From Crossaster papposus (lineage: Eukaryota > Echinodermata > Asteroidea > Velatida > Solasteridae), in the NCBI GenBank assembly GCA_037893245.1, contig JBAIAA010000781.1:496001-560000 (forward strand): DNA of 64,000 bases, given 5' to 3'. A program made the translations under genes and the position numbers. Positions 1-22,390 of this stretch are shown here, one piece after another (the stretch's first letter is position 1; each line of letters starts with the position of its first letter). The notes under the pieces are model-generated. The model ran no database searches. It saw only the letters and a program-made list of their open reading frames with translations, and was not told the DNA's origin.

Positions 1-225
1 GCTGGAGGACGTATATACACGCAAAGTTTTTTTCCAGATTTAAAACGGATGAAGCATAAACCTGTCACGAGCAAGGCCGGAAATGTCTGTCAGCACTGAG
101 CAAGGCAGGAAATGCGTGGGTGTGCTTCCCGGTAACATCTGCCTGAACCGCCTCCGATCAAGTTTCGTTAAAAATAATCCCGCGCCTCGGCTCGGTTATG
201 TTAAATCAATCCTGGCGCGAACTGG
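1..225. mobile_element. TTAA-flanked MITE (family A), cut by window start
   Basis: The right end reads GGCGCGAACTGG followed by TTAA at 226-229. The body shares with seven or more other copies here a GTATATACACGCAAAG block, a 29-bp-type unit (GAGCAAGGCCGGAAATG), and an ATCGAGTTTCGTTAAAAAT-like stretch. The family starts CCAGTTCGCGCC and ends in its inverse. TTAA at both ends of the complete copies suggests a piggyBac-type target choice; this superfamily link is inference. No coding capacity. Confidence 0.8.
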
Positions 226-299
226 TTAAGAAAACAGTCAAGCCCAACGTAAAAGAAATCATTCAAAGTCTTCTAGATTCCTAATCTGAATCCAGGAGC

Positions 300-540
300 C
301 AATTTCATAAAACATGTAAGCACACAAATTTGCTTAGCACAACAAAATTCTTGCTTAGTAAAAACAGGTTATCGGCCGAAACTCCACATGCTTTTCATTC
401 AAAGCAAAGAAAAGCTGAATACCAGTCACAAACAATAAACATCAACTGAAATTTTGGTTAGTAACCCTGTTTTCTTTTCCAAGCAAGAATTTTTCATGCT
501 AAGCAAAATTTGGTGCTTACACGTTTTATGAAATTGGCCC
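300..540. mobile_element. MITE of the GGGGCCAATTTC family (family B), diverged
   Basis: Terminal inverted repeats AGCCAATTTCATAAAACATG and its inverse end GAAATTGGCCC bound 240 bp rich in GCTTAGCA and TGCTAAGCA words. It is an old member of the most abundant repeat family in the window. Confidence 0.75.
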
Positions 541-652
541 AAATCAATCTGAAAATGTAATGAAATCATCCGTGACACTTAAGCTATCTACCCACCAAGT
601 TTCGTTAAAATCCAGTAATCCTGCAGACAAACGGACAGACAGACAGACACTT

Positions 653-825
653 AGGCCGAGTTCGGGCGGTCTGTTCTTGACACGTGAACTCTGTTCTTAC
701 GCTCGAACGGCGGGAACGCGACCCGTGAACATTGCACTCGGAACAAGAACACACACCACCTATCCACCAGGGTTTTGCAAGAACAAGTTACGCGTGTCAA
801 GAATAGACCGCCCGAACTCGGCCAT
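653..825. mobile_element. MITE with about 30-bp inverted ends (family L)
   Basis: The left end GGCCGAGTTCGGGCGGTCTG continues with TTCTTGACACG, and the right end is its near-perfect inverse (ending ACCGCCCGAACTCGGCC). It lies just upstream of the first PI4KB exon in the window. A second copy was not found here. Confidence 0.7.
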
Positions 826-893
826 AAACGCCAGCAAAAACATAACATTTTTGGTGGAGGTCATTAATTGATTTCCTGCCCCTGTCTACACAG

Positions 894-11257
<10,364 letters not shown>

Positions 11258-11319
11258 GAGGGTTACCAGCTAAGAAACCGTTGCATTCGCCCAAAAGATG
11301 CTGTCCATCCTACCTTTAA

Positions 11320-11461
11320 CCCTAACCCTCCAGGATATTTTGGCTAGAAACCCTGCCAGACGCAACAGATTGCATACTTTGTCACATTGACTTGTGTGCA
11401 GAGTCCAGCAAGGTCGAGCAGTCACCACAGATGCACTGTGCTGGATCTGGCAGGGTTAGGG
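11320..11461. mobile_element. TTAA-flanked MITE with telomere-like ends (family T)
   Basis: TTAA (11316-11319) then CCCTAACCCT at the left; AGGGTTAGGG then TTAA (11462-11465) at the right. The interior is nearly identical to 28703-28844. It sits 60 bp after the PI4KB stop, so it is probably in the 3' UTR. Confidence 0.87.
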
Positions 11462-11514
11462 TTAATCCTTGAGTTACTCCGGATCAATCCTTGCTCGGGC
11501 ACAACGTTTCGCAT

Positions 11515-11942
11515 TTGTGACCTGGCACCTCAAAAATAGATGGATAGTCGCAAAATTGCCATTTTTACATTTCTAGATAGAGGAAGTCCTCAGCTTTCAA
11601 ATGATGTATTGTGTGTTGCTGTAGCTTATTTCTAGCCGCCGCTATACTCTTTTGAAATAGCTGAAGTCATGCTCCCTTGTTTTGCGAAAAACGGAGTTCA
11701 AAGTCTGTGAACCGTGCCAACTATGCTATCACTCAGTGCAATTCAGCCACCAAAAAACACACTTTAGAGTTTTAATTGAGCTATAAAATGTTGGGATATG
11801 ATAAAGAAGTTTTTTTTGTGTTTACAAAAACGTTAACAACTCGAAACCGACCTCCCACTTGAAAAATGGACGTTTCGGCCAATAACTCGTTTTGGACATG
11901 TGCGACTTTCCGCTCGTTTCGTGGTGCCAGGTCACATTTCAC
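11515..11942. mobile_element. MITE with TGTGACCTGGCACC ends (family Y)
   Basis: The left TGTGACCTGGCACCTC is mirrored by GGTGCCAGGTCACA at the right. A related copy is at 43316-43766. It belongs with families C, D, X and E, which all share TGTGACC termini. Confidence 0.82.
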
Positions 11943-12008
11943 AAAGTTACTCTTTTTTAAACACTGCCTGGGTTGAAGTATTAGCCCGGTAACTCCTGGC
12001 CAAAAACA

Positions 12009-12180
12009 CTGGCCCAATTTCACTAAGTTGAAGTGAATTATTTGTGACTTGTATTCAGCTGTTTTTCAAATTTTTGCTTAGCATGAAAAGCAGATTGAGT
12101 ATTGGCTAAATAACCTTTTATATTTACCGAGCAGGATTTTGTGCTAAGCAAATTTGTGTGCTTAGCAGCTCCATGAAACA
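12009..12180. mobile_element. Partial family B element
   Basis: GCCCAATTTCACTAAG at the left and GCTTAGCAGCTCCATGAAA at the right enclose a shortened family B interior. Confidence 0.65.
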
Positions 12181-13125
12181 TAACAGTAAACAACTTAAAG
12201 CTTGCTTGACGCTTTTTCCCAAAATTCTGAGCTAAATAGGCCCCTATATTCAAATGTGCGACAACCGTGTTTGTAGAAGGGCATTGCGCAACACAGGGTC
12301 TTAAAAAAAAAACGTGTACGTCGGGTGATTTTTGGAAGTCTAGGTAATAATGCAGGGTTACGTGAAGCGTATTTTGTGTACATGTATCATATATAATCTG
12401 TATAAAACTGTAAAAAAAAAAATTAAAAAAATTTAAATAAGCTAATTTTATATTACTCCATTTAAACAAATTAGGCATTGTTTGGCAATTGGGCGAATGA
12501 TCTACGTAGAATATTGTGATTTGTTTTATTATTATTCTGCTTTTGGGAAGCCCATAGCTGCTCAGAAAATTATAGTCTTGGATTGGTTCCCGAACTCTTT
12601 TATTATGTATCTGAGCCTTGGTGGGGTTGGGTACTAGATGGGATTCGGTGTGCGATTTCGTGAATTCTCAATCTTGCCTTGTTTATTTCTTTTGTAAACC
12701 GAGGTTACAAAAAACTGCATTTTGTGCAAGGGAACCTTTTGCAATGTAGATTTTTGTTTGTTGCAACAGCAAAAAAAATAGCAAATTTGCAATCTGCGTA
12801 TGTTTTGTTTTTTTGAAAATGTTGCCTCTCAGTAAAACAGTTTCATATTGTATTTAATTTACAAAACAAGTTCCTAGCAAACTTCTTAGCACAAAAAAAA
12901 CTCTGCTTAGCTAGAATACCGGTTACCAGCTAAATGTAGCAAGACATACAAAGGGTCACTGGTACTAAGCAGATGTACTTTTCTCTAATTGGGCAATGTG
13001 TTTAAATGTGTTTTGAGACACTTTTTATGGGCATTGTTACAAATTGCGGAGGGGAGTCTTTTTGTTAGCTGATGAATCTGACAAAATGAATCTTAAAGAT
13101 TTTTTCTCCATTGAATCCTGTAATT
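12180..13125. other. No gene or clear repeat seen
   Basis: AT-rich sequence with A runs at 12301 and 12413, and short GCTTAGCA words near 12890 that suggest decayed family B. It could hold part of the PI4KB 3' UTR, but no convincing end signal decides this. Confidence 0.4.
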
Positions 13126-13605
13126 AAAAGGTAGGATACACCATTTGTAATTGCTTGAATTATCAGGAATGGGTGGATGTAAAGGTAGGATACACCATTT
13201 GTAATTGCTTGAATTATCAGGAATGGGTGGATGTAAAGGTAGGATACACCATTGGTAATTGCTTGAATTACCAGGAATGGGTGGATGTAAAGGTAGGATA
13301 CACCATTGGTAATTGCTTGAATTATTATGAATGGGTGGATTTGGGGGTTGTATTTTACAGTAAATATCGTTTAACTGACCTGTCCGAAGTTTTACAATCG
13401 TGTTTTTTAGCGATCGCCGTTTGGCGATCATGAATTTGTTTAAATTAATTTTGTTGTTGAAAATCACAGGATATCTAGCGTAATCATTTTGCTGGATGCC
13501 TAGAATTATTATTTACTTACAAATAAATAAGATATTTCTTAATAATTCGGTAGTAACATTGTTTGATATCTGCGAATGGTGTATCCTACCTTTGTATCCT
13601 AACTT
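13126..13605. mobile_element. MITE with GGTAGGATACACC ends (family F) carrying a 54-bp repeat
   Basis: The left end AAGGTAGGATACACCATTTG is tandemly repeated about four times with a 54-bp unit; the right end is GGTGTATCCTACCTTT. The interior has the shared GACCTGTCCGAAGTTTTACA and GCGATCGCC words seen in four other copies. Confidence 0.83.
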
Positions 13606-14841
13606 TGCCCCTGATATGCCTCATTTTGTTATATTGGATCCGGTAATTTATTCCTCAATTTGTAGTGTTGGCCACACCATTACATGATCGAAACATATTA
13701 CAAGATATTGTACAAAAACCAACAAAAACCTAAAACTATGGCATTTTTGTGGAACATTTGTGACTTTATACAATGTATAACTCTTCATGTGCCTGAATTA
13801 TGGTACAGAAAAAAATCAAACATTGCTCAAATAAAATTATAGAAATGTATTAATAGCAAGAACAATGCAAAAATGTATTTAAAAAAAATTGATTCTAACA
13901 ATTTTTACTAGGGATTGGTAAAATGCGAAAGTTAAACTTGTCGTCATGGAAACGGTGACGCAATTGTGAAATTGTACAAATTTAAGCTGTGCGGAGAGTT
14001 GATGTACCAGTAAATGGTTATTGTAAATTGCATGAATGTATACGCAAGGATTAACGACAAAAAAATGTCTGAAATTGACAGGTCAAGTTTTAAGAGTCAA
14101 ACTTTTGACGATATGAGTTCGTTAGAAGTGACCTCAAAATGACCTTGTAAAGGAACATGACCTTAAAATGACCTAGGAATGATTGTAAAATGACCCGGGA
14201 ATGATGTGAATGTTTGTGTGGGTTGTTGGTACGACTTGAAATGACCTTGGTTTGACCTCGTACGACCTGAAATGACCTTTGGGTGTGCCAACAATTCTTT
14301 GACGATCTGTGTGGGTCGTGGTCGCACCTGGAAAGCGTGACCTTGTTTAACCTCTAACGACCTGATACGACCTTCGGAGGGTCTAGAGATTTGCATGCCT
14401 AAATAATGTCAAATAACATGAATTTGTCAGGAATGTGACCCAGCTCGAACTGGTGAAATGACCCGATATTGACCTTTAAACTAGTCTCTTCCACAAGTCA
14501 CTATTACTTCAGTTCAGTAGAACTTTGAAAGAGACTAGTGTTTATAAACCTGTATGATAAATATATGTAAAAATATACATTAATTGTTAAAGTGGTCCTA
14601 ATGTCGTTTAATTTGTATGATTTGTAGTGATTATATCAATAATTTATTTTTTTGACATTAAAACAAGTACAAATTTTGCACAAGTGCCCAAAATGTTAGC
14701 TGTGTATTAAAGCAAACATAATAAAATGACGCAGTTATATTTTTAATGTAATATCTATAATTGCTATTCTGCGCAGTGGAATATTACTGTAATTATAACG
14801 CGCGTATTGAATTTGAACTAATCTAGATGTTGTTCAGATCT
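13606..14841. other. Non-coding stretch, TGACCT-rich in part
   Basis: No gene seen. From about 14130 to 14420 there are about fifteen TGACCT/GACCT words (for example AAAATGACCTTG and AAAATGACCTAGG), probably a decayed short repeat. The rest is AT-rich and unremarkable. Confidence 0.5.
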
Positions 14842-15083
14842 GGGGCCAATTTCATAGAGCTGCTAAGCACAACAATTTGCTTAGCATGAAAATTTGTCCT
14901 TGGCAAAAACAAGGTTATAGACCAAATTTTCACGTGATCTTTATTGTTTTCGATTGATAATCAGCTGGTTTTTTGCTTAGCATGAAAAACCCGTAGGATT
15001 TTGGCTGGTAACTGTTTTTAATGAGCAAGACTTTTTTGTGCTAAGCAAATTTGTTGTGCTTAGCAGCTCTATGAAATTGGCCC
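14842..15083. mobile_element. Complete family B MITE
   Basis: GGGGCCAATTTCATAGAGCT and AGCTCTATGAAATTGGCCC are inverse ends of a 242-bp element. It is one of the best-preserved copies. Confidence 0.9.
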
Positions 15084-15571
15084 ATGGTCTCAACGTACGT
15101 TAGAATCTATTTAATGCCGGATTAAGAATGGCTGTTTACGCAAAATCTTTACACCGGGCGTGAGATTCTTTTTATACTTTGTGTGAAATTAGACTTTTTG
15201 AATCTCTGAGCAGATTAGTGTAGCATGATCTTTCGGACATTTCATCAATTTTCAGACTATATTTTAAAATGTTACAATCAAAAGCTTACAAAGTTATAAT
15301 CGAGTTGTTCACAAGTCAGTCAGGAGTCATTTAGTCTTCATAGTCAACTCACAAGCTAGTTAAATGAAATTTGACAACAAAACATTTCTTTGTTATTGTT
15401 CCTCTTGATGTTTCTGAACTGAATTCTGAACTGAATTTTGAATAACTCGATTCCAACTTTGAAAACTTATTCTACAAAACAGGCGAGAATTTAGCACATT
15501 TATAGTAGTTTAATTCCTTTAATAGCCATTTAAAAAACTGTTATCATAAGGTGAGGCTTAGCTTAGGCAAG
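15084..15571. other. No gene or clear repeat seen
   Basis: AT-rich unique-looking sequence; a short CTGAACTGAATTCTGAACTGA direct repeat near 15415 is the only structure noticed. Confidence 0.4.
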
Positions 15572-16075
15572 TCTCAATGCCCTTGTCACACTAGACAAAT
15601 CACGGGGTTGAAAACATGCCGTTTCACACAAAGAAAACGATCAAAACCCGTATCGACCCCGAGAATGATTTTAAACCTGACCCTGCTCCAAAGTTGGAAC
15701 TCGCCCCAGGTTTCAAAATGGCACAATGTAACTAAGCAAATGCGAAACGATTCGGGGTTTTAAAACCCAGGGGTTGCAGCAGGTTTGACCAGGGTTGAGT
15801 TTAGCCCAGGGGCCAATTTCACGGAGCTGCTAAGCACACAAATTTGCTTAGCATGAAAATTTGTCCTTGGTAAAAACAAGGTTACAGACCAAATTTTCAC
15901 GTGATCTTTATTGTTTTTGATTGATAATCAGCTGTTTTTTTGCTTATCATGAAAAACACAGAGAATTTTGGCTGATAACTTGTTTTTAATGAGCAAGACT
16001 TTTTTGTGCTAAGCAAATTTTTGTGCTTAGCAGCTCCGTGAAATTGCCCCCAGGTTAAGAGGCTCTAGTGTGAAC
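15572..16075. mobile_element. MITE with CTTGTCACACTAG ends, interrupted by family B
   Basis: The left GCCCTTGTCACACTAGA is matched by TCTAGTGTGAACAAGGC at the right. A family B element fills 15811-16050 with a CCAGG/CAGG junction. The outer ends resemble those of the PIF-like element at 51547. Confidence 0.7.
15811..16050. mobile_element. Family B MITE nested in another element
   Basis: GGCCAATTTCACGGAGCTGC to GCAGCTCCGTGAAATTGCCCC. The interior is nearly identical to 14842-15083, so it is relatively young. Confidence 0.88.
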
Positions 16076-16449
16076 AAGGCTTAAGAATTCACAAGTGATA
16101 GTTAGTTAGTTAATTAATACGAACTATAAGCAAGATTTGCACATCTGGGTTAATAAGCATAATAAGCATTTTCTGTCTAGCATATCCACCCATTTACAAT
16201 GTACTCCAAGTTTTCGTTGTAATTTTTTTTTTAGCTCAACTTCAATGACGTATTTCTATAGTGTAAGTTGCATTGTGTAATTTGAATCCATGTCATATGT
16301 ACATAAGTATCTTTGTAATACCATTAATATGTGTACAGTGAATTTGTAATAAAACAAAAGGACATCTAAACTGATACGAACAGATAATTATGTCTCAATT
16401 TGTTCGTTTTAGTATTTGATTTTGTTTTCTAATCCCCTTTTCCCTTCCG

Positions 16450-19400
16450 GTTTCCCCCCCTGCAAAGCAAAAATTAATTGATAAGGGGGTAAGCCTTGCA
16501 TTTGTATGCAAATTAGGTCAAAATATATTAATTATGCAAAAAATAAGATATTGTCCAAAAATGTCTCAAATGTCCCTAAAATTAATTAATAAGGGGTAAG
16601 CCTTGTATTTGTATGAAAATTAGGTCAAAATATATTAATTATGCAAAAATAAGATATTGTCATAAAAGGTCGCAAATGTCACTAAAATGTATTAATAAGG
16701 GGTAAGCCTTGTATTTGTTTGCAAATTAGGTCAAAATATATTAATTATGCAAAAATAAGATATTGTCCAAAAATGTCTCAAATGTCCCTAAAATTAATTA
16801 ATAAGGGGTAAGCCTTGTATTTGGATGCAAATTAGGTCAAAATAAATTAATTATGCACAAAATTAGATATTGTCCAAAAATGTCTCAAATGTCCCTAATA
16901 TTAATTAATAAGGGGTAGGCCTTGCATTTGGATGCAAATTAGGTCAAAATATATTAATTATGCAAAAAATAAGATATTGTCTACAAATGTCTCAAATGTC
17001 CCTCAAATTAATTAATAAGGGGTAAGCCTTGTATTTGGATGCAAATTAGGTCAAAATATGATAATTATACAAACAATAAGATATTGTCTAAAAATGTCTC
17101 AAATGTCCCTAAAATTAATTAATAAGGGGTAGGCCTCGCATTTGTATGCAAATTAGGTCAAAATATATTAATTATGCAAAAAAGAATATATTGTCAAAAA
17201 ATGTCTTAAATGTCCCTGACATTAATTAATAAGGGGTAAGCCTTGTATTTGTATGCAAATAAGGTCAAAATATATTAATTATGCAAAAATAAGATATTGT
17301 TAAAAATGGTCTCAAATGTCCCTTAAATTAATTAATAAGGGGTAAGCCTTGCATTTGTATGCAAATTAGGTCAAAATATATTAATTATGCAAAAATAAGA
17401 TATTGTCAAAAATGGTCTCAAATGTCCCTAAAATTAATTAATAAGGGGTAAGCCTTGTATTTGTATGCAAATAAGGTCAAAATATATTAATTATGCAAAA
17501 ATAAGATATTGTTAAAAATGGTCTCAAATGTCCCTTAAATTAATTAATAAGGGGTAAGCCTTGCATTTGTATGCAAATTAGGTCAAAATATATTAATTAT
17601 GCAAAAAATAAGATATTGTCCACAAATATCTCAATTTTTCCTAAAATTAATTGATAAGGGGTAAGCCTTGCATTTGTATACAAATTAGGTCAAAATATAT
17701 TAATTATGCAAAAATAAGATATTGTCAAAAAAGGTCTCAAATGTCCCTGAAATTAATGAATAAGGGGTAAGACTTGTATTTGTATGCAAATTAGGTCAAA
17801 CAATATTAATTATGCAAAAATTAAGATATTGTCCACAAATATCTCAATTTTCCCTAAAATTAATTAATAAGGGGTAAGCCTTGCATTTGTATGCAAATTA
17901 GGTCAAAATATATTAATTATGCAAAAATAAGATATTGTCAAAAATGGTCTCAAATGTCCCTAAAATTAATTAATAAGGGGTAAGCCTTGTATTTGTATGC
18001 AAATAAGGTCAAAATATATTAATTATGCAAAAATAAGATATTGTTAAAAATGGTCTCAAATGTCCCTTAAATTAATTAATAAGGGGTAAGCCTTGCATTT
18101 GTATGCAAATTAGGTCAAAATATATTAATTATGCAAAAATAAGATATTGTCAAAAATGGTCTCAAATGTCCCTAAAATTAATTAATAAGGGGTAAGCCTT
18201 GTATTTGTATGCAAATAAGGTCAAAATATATTAATTATGCAAAAATAAGATATTGTTAAAAATGGTCTTAAATGTCCCTTAAATTAATTAATAAGGGGTA
18301 AGCCTTGAATTTTGTATGCAAATTAGGTTAAAATATATTAATTATGCAAAAAATAAGATATTGTCCACAAATCTCTCAAATGTCACTAAAATTAATTAAT
18401 AAGGGGTAAGCCTTGAATTTGTATGCAAATTAGGTTAAAATATATTAATTATGCAAAATTAAGATATTGTCCACAAATATCTCAAATGTCCCTAAAATTA
18501 ATTAATAAGGGGTAAGCCTTGCATTTGTATGCAAATTAGGTCAAAATATATAAATTATGCAAAAATAAGATATTGTCAAAAATGGTCTCAATTTTCTCTA
18601 AAACTAATGAATAAGGGGTAAGCCTTGCATTTGTATGCAAATTAGGTCAAAATATATTATTTAATTATGCAAAAATTAAGATATTGTCCACAAATATCTC
18701 AATTTTTTCTAAAATTAATTGATAAGGGGTAAGCCTTGCATTTGTATACAAATTAGGTCAAAATATATTAATTATGCAAAAATAAGATATTGTCAAAAAA
18801 GGTCTCAAATGTCCCTGAAATTAATGAATAAGGGGTAAGCCTTGTATTTGTATGCAAAATAGGTCAAAATTTATTAATTATGCAAAAAATAATATATTAT
18901 CCACAAATATCTCAATATTTCCTAAAATTAATTGATAAGGGGTAAGCCTTGTATTTGTATGCAAATTAGGTCAAAATATATTAATTATGCAAACAATAAG
19001 ATATTGTCCACAAATATCTCAAATGTCCCTAAAATTAATTAATAAGGGGTAAGCCTTGCATTTGTATGCAAATTAGGTCAAAATATATTAATTATGCGAA
19101 AATAAGATATTGTCCACAAATATCTCAATGTTTCCTAAAATTAATTGATAAGGGGTAAGCCTTGCATTTGTATACAAATTAGGTCAAAATATATTAATTA
19201 TGCAAAAATAAGATATTGTCAAAAAAGGTCTCAAATGTCCCTGAAATTAATGAATAAGGGGTAAGCCTTGTATTTGTATGCAAATTAGGTCAAAATATAT
19301 TAATTATGCAAAAAATAAGATATTGTCCACAAATATTTCAATTTTCCCTAAAATTAATTAATAAGGGTTAAGCCTTGCATTTGTATGCAAATTAGGTCAA

Positions 19401-19872
19401 AATATATTAATTATGCAAAAATAAGATATTGTCAAAAATGGTCTCAAATGTCCACAAATATGTAAATTTTCCCTAAAATTAATTAATAAGGGGTAAGCCT
19501 TGCATTTGTATGCAAATTAGGTCAAAATATATTAATTATATGCGAAAATAAGATATTGTCGAAAAAGGTATCAAAGTCCCTAAAATTAATTAATAAGGGG
19601 TAAGCCTATTTGTATGCAAATTAGGTCAAAATATATTAATTATGCAAAAAATTTGATATTGTCCACAAATATCTCAATTGTCCCTAAAATTAATTGATAA
19701 GGGGTAACTCTTGCATTTGTATGCAAATTAGGTCAAAATATATTAATTATGCAAAAAAAGAATATTGTTCAAAAATGTCTCAAATGTCCCTAAAATTAAT
19801 TAATAAGGGGTAAGCCTTGCATTCGTATGCAAATTAGATCAAAATATGATAATTATTCAACAAATAAGATTT
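16450..19872 (+). repeat. AT-rich satellite, about 106-bp unit, about 32 copies
   Basis: Each unit contains AATTAATAAGGGGTAAGCCT, then TTGTATGCAAATTAGGTCAA, then ATATATTAATTATGCAAAAA and AAGATATTGTC, ending in TCTCAAATGTCCCTAAA. Unit variants (GGTCTCAAATG versus CACAAATATCTC) alternate in blocks: a two-unit pattern repeats at about 17215-17560 and 17940-18300, which shows higher-order amplification. No reading frame. Confidence 0.95.
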
Positions 19873-19884
19873 TGTCCAAATATT

Positions 19885-21000
19885 TCGAAAGTGCCGGTAG
19901 CCTAGCGGTAACCTAAGGGAGTTTTGATTGCAACCTCCCGGGTATGAATCCGAAAACATTTTCGGAATAATTTTTCGTTACAATTACCAAGTACAAATCG
20001 AAAGTTGATATATTTAAAATTCAGAAAAAGATTCCGGAAGTGGCGTTAGCGTAGCGGTAACGTACGGAACTTTCGTTCACAACAACCTCCCGGGTTCAAA
20101 TCCCGAAGCGGTATCGGTAAGATTTTTTCGTTAAAATAACTAAGTACAAATCGAAGGTTTATATAATTAAAATTTGAAAATCTAATCCGGAAGTGGCGGT
20201 GGCCTAGCGGTAACGGACGGGACTTTCGATCGCAACCTCCGGGTTCGAATCCTATAACGAAATCAGTAAACATTTTCGTTAAAATAACTAAGTACAAATC
20301 GAAGGTTTATATATTAAAAATTCGAAAAATCTAATCCGGAAGTGGCGGTGGCCTAGCGGTAACGTATGGGACTTTCGATCGCGACCTCCTGGGTTCGATT
20401 CCTATAACAAATTCAGTAAGATTTTTCGTTGAAATGACTAAGTACAAATCAAAGGTTTATATAATTAAAATTTGAAAATCTAATCCGGAAGTGGCGGTGG
20501 CCTAGCGGTAACGGACGGGACTTTCGATCGCAACCTCCCGGGTTCGAATCCTAAAACGAATCCAGTAAGATTTTTCTTAAAAATAACTAAGTATAAATTG
20601 AAGGTTTATATATTAAAAATTCGAAAATCTAATCCGGAAGTGGCGGTGGCCTAGCGGTAACGTACGGGACTTTCGATCGAAACCTCCCGGGTTCGAATCC
20701 TATAACGAATTCAGTAAACATTTTCGTTGAAATGACTACGTACAAATCAAAGGTTTATATAATTAAAATTTGAAAATCTAATCCGGAAGTGGCGGTGGCC
20801 TAGCGGTGACGTACGGGCTTTCGATGAAAACCTCCCGGGTTCAAATCCTAAAACGAATCCAGTAAAAATTTTCGTTAAAATAACTAAGTACAAATCGAAG
20901 GTTTATATATTAAAAATTCGAACAAATAATCCGGAAGTGGCGGTGGCCTAGCGATAACGGACGGGACGTTCGATCGCAACCTCCCGGGTTCGAATCAGGG
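19885..21000 (+). repeat. Tandem array of eight tRNA-like units, about 149 bp each
   Basis: A-box-like GGCCTAGCGG lies at about 19899, 20046, 20201, 20350, 20499, 20647, 20797 and 20944, each followed 30-35 bp later by the B box GGGTTCGAATCC or a close variant. Spacers share AACTAAGTACAAATCGAAGG and TTATATATTAAAAATTCG. The T-arm is imperfect and no clean cloverleaf forms, so these are tRNA-derived repeats rather than ordinary tRNA genes. Confidence 0.85.
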
Positions 21001-21084
21001 AGATGGCGTGTATTTTATTTCAATTTCTTTAATTGATTTAAGTGATTCTAAGGGTTTTAAGTATAGAGAGTGCGATTATGACGG

Positions 21085-21250
21085 GGGGACCCAGATAGCG
21101 CAAGTGGTAAGGGTGTCGGCTGGGAAGCGGTAGGCACGGGGCTCCAGCCCGGGTGCGGCACCTGGACGGCGAAACGACTGGCAGCAGGGAAACCTGCGGC
21201 GGTCCGAGTTCCGTGGAGGTTCGAGCGGCTATCACTCGAACCGCTATCAC
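21085..21250 (+). repeat. Single tRNA-like unit between two arrays
   Basis: ACCCAGATAGCGCAAGTGG resembles an A box, and a GAGGTTCGAGCGG near 21220 resembles a weak B box. It is GC-rich (GGGCTCCAGCCCGGGTGC) and unlike the flanking arrays. Confidence 0.5.
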
Positions 21251-21339
21251 TCGGATAGTTAACTATATAAAATAAAATAAAATGGAATTTTACTCTTTTT
21301 AATTAAAAAAATAAATTTTAAAAAGAAGTAAAACTCCCA

Positions 21340-21990
21340 CTTGAATCCACCGCGGGAATCGAACCCACGACCATCAGGTTGAGCGTCAGGGTGCCTACCA
21401 CTAGGCCATTGCGCTCTCCATACTAAGAATGCTTCGACTTAAATTATAAACCTTCGGTAGCTAAGTATTATGAGGTAAAAAGAAGTAAAACGACCAGTTC
21501 GATCCACGGCAGGAATAGAACCCACCACCATCAGGTTGAGCGTCAGGGTGCCTGCCACTAGGCCATTACGCTCTCGATACTAAGATTGCTTCGACTTAAA
21601 TTATAAACCTTCGGTAGCTAAGTAATATGAAGTAACTGAAGTAAAACGACCAGTTCGATCCACGGCAGGAATTGAACCCACCACCACCACCAGGTTGAGC
21701 GTCAGGGTGCCTGCCACGTAGCCATTGCGCTCTCCATACTAAGATTGCTTCGACTTAAATTATAAACCTTCGGTAGCTAAGTATTATGAGGTAAAAGTCC
21801 ATGCACATGCGCTGTTGTATGATTCGGTAACTAAGTATAAAGAACTAAAATGTCTTTTAGAGTAAATGTCGTTTAGAGTACATGGCGGGAATCGAACGCG
21901 GAACCTTCAGGGTGGGCGACTGGGTTCCTGCCACTAAGCCATTGCGCCCTTACTAATCGGACTGCTTCGACTAGAATTATAAACCTTCGG
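21340..21990 (-). repeat. Tandem array of four tRNA-like units on the reverse strand
   Basis: Read on the minus strand, each unit has TGGCCTAGTGGTAGGCACC (A box) and a B box of the type GTGGGTTCGATTCCCGC. In the first unit the T-arm pairs fully (GTGGG with CCCGC around a 7-base loop). Units lie near 21345-21420, 21505-21575, 21660-21735 and 21885-21950, with the shared spacer TTATAAACCTTCGGTAGCTA. They face the plus-strand array. Confidence 0.82.
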
Positions 21991-22313
21991 TAGCTAGGTA
22001 AAAAAAAGTGAAAAATAATGAGTGCACGAAATGATTTCAAGCCCACGAAATAATTTTTTTTTACATTTCGTCACGGTGGTTTTTATTTGTCATATGTCCC
22101 TTTAGGGGCTCCGTACGTCTCTGACTGGCGAGTAATAAATAATGCTTTGAAGTCGTTTGTCGCGCTCAAACAAATGGTTTGTTAAGAGAAAAGTCAAATT
22201 TGGAGACTGATGAATGCCCGTGTTGCTTTGGAAGACATGTCTATGGTGTTTAGAGGTCTTTTTTTGCAACATTTTATTATAAATTGTTTATTGTTTCCTA
22301 TTTTTTGTTTAGA
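21991..22313. other. No gene or clear repeat seen
   Basis: Unique-looking sequence between the tRNA-like array and a small hairpin element. Confidence 0.35.
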
Positions 22314-22390
22314 TAATAAACAGCGCCCTCTATTGACCATTTAGGCGGCAGCCAAAGCGAGAAAAATCTCAATAGAGGGCGCTGTTTATC
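22314..22390. mobile_element. Short hairpin element
   Basis: ATAAACAGCGCCCTCTATTG and its inverse CAATAGAGGGCGCTGTTTAT flank about 35 bp. The AGAGGGCGCT word recurs near 36524, 36640, 49790 and 56050, so it may be a dispersed family. Confidence 0.7.

Noticed and set aside
11316-11465. Interstitial telomere repeats
   Set aside because: Only about two repeat units at each end, inverted, and always bordered by TTAA; better explained as transposon ends.
12038-12478. 146-codon minus frame
   Set aside because: It runs through decayed family B sequence and A runs, with no splice context or recognisable protein.
13093-13467. Repetitive frames on both strands (for example [13 protein letters not shown])
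   Set aside because: Readings of the 54-bp repeat in a family F element.
19885-21990. Functional tRNA genes
   Set aside because: A- and B-box words are good, but D-arm and anticodon-arm pairing fail in the units examined, and they lie in tandem with satellite-like spacers.
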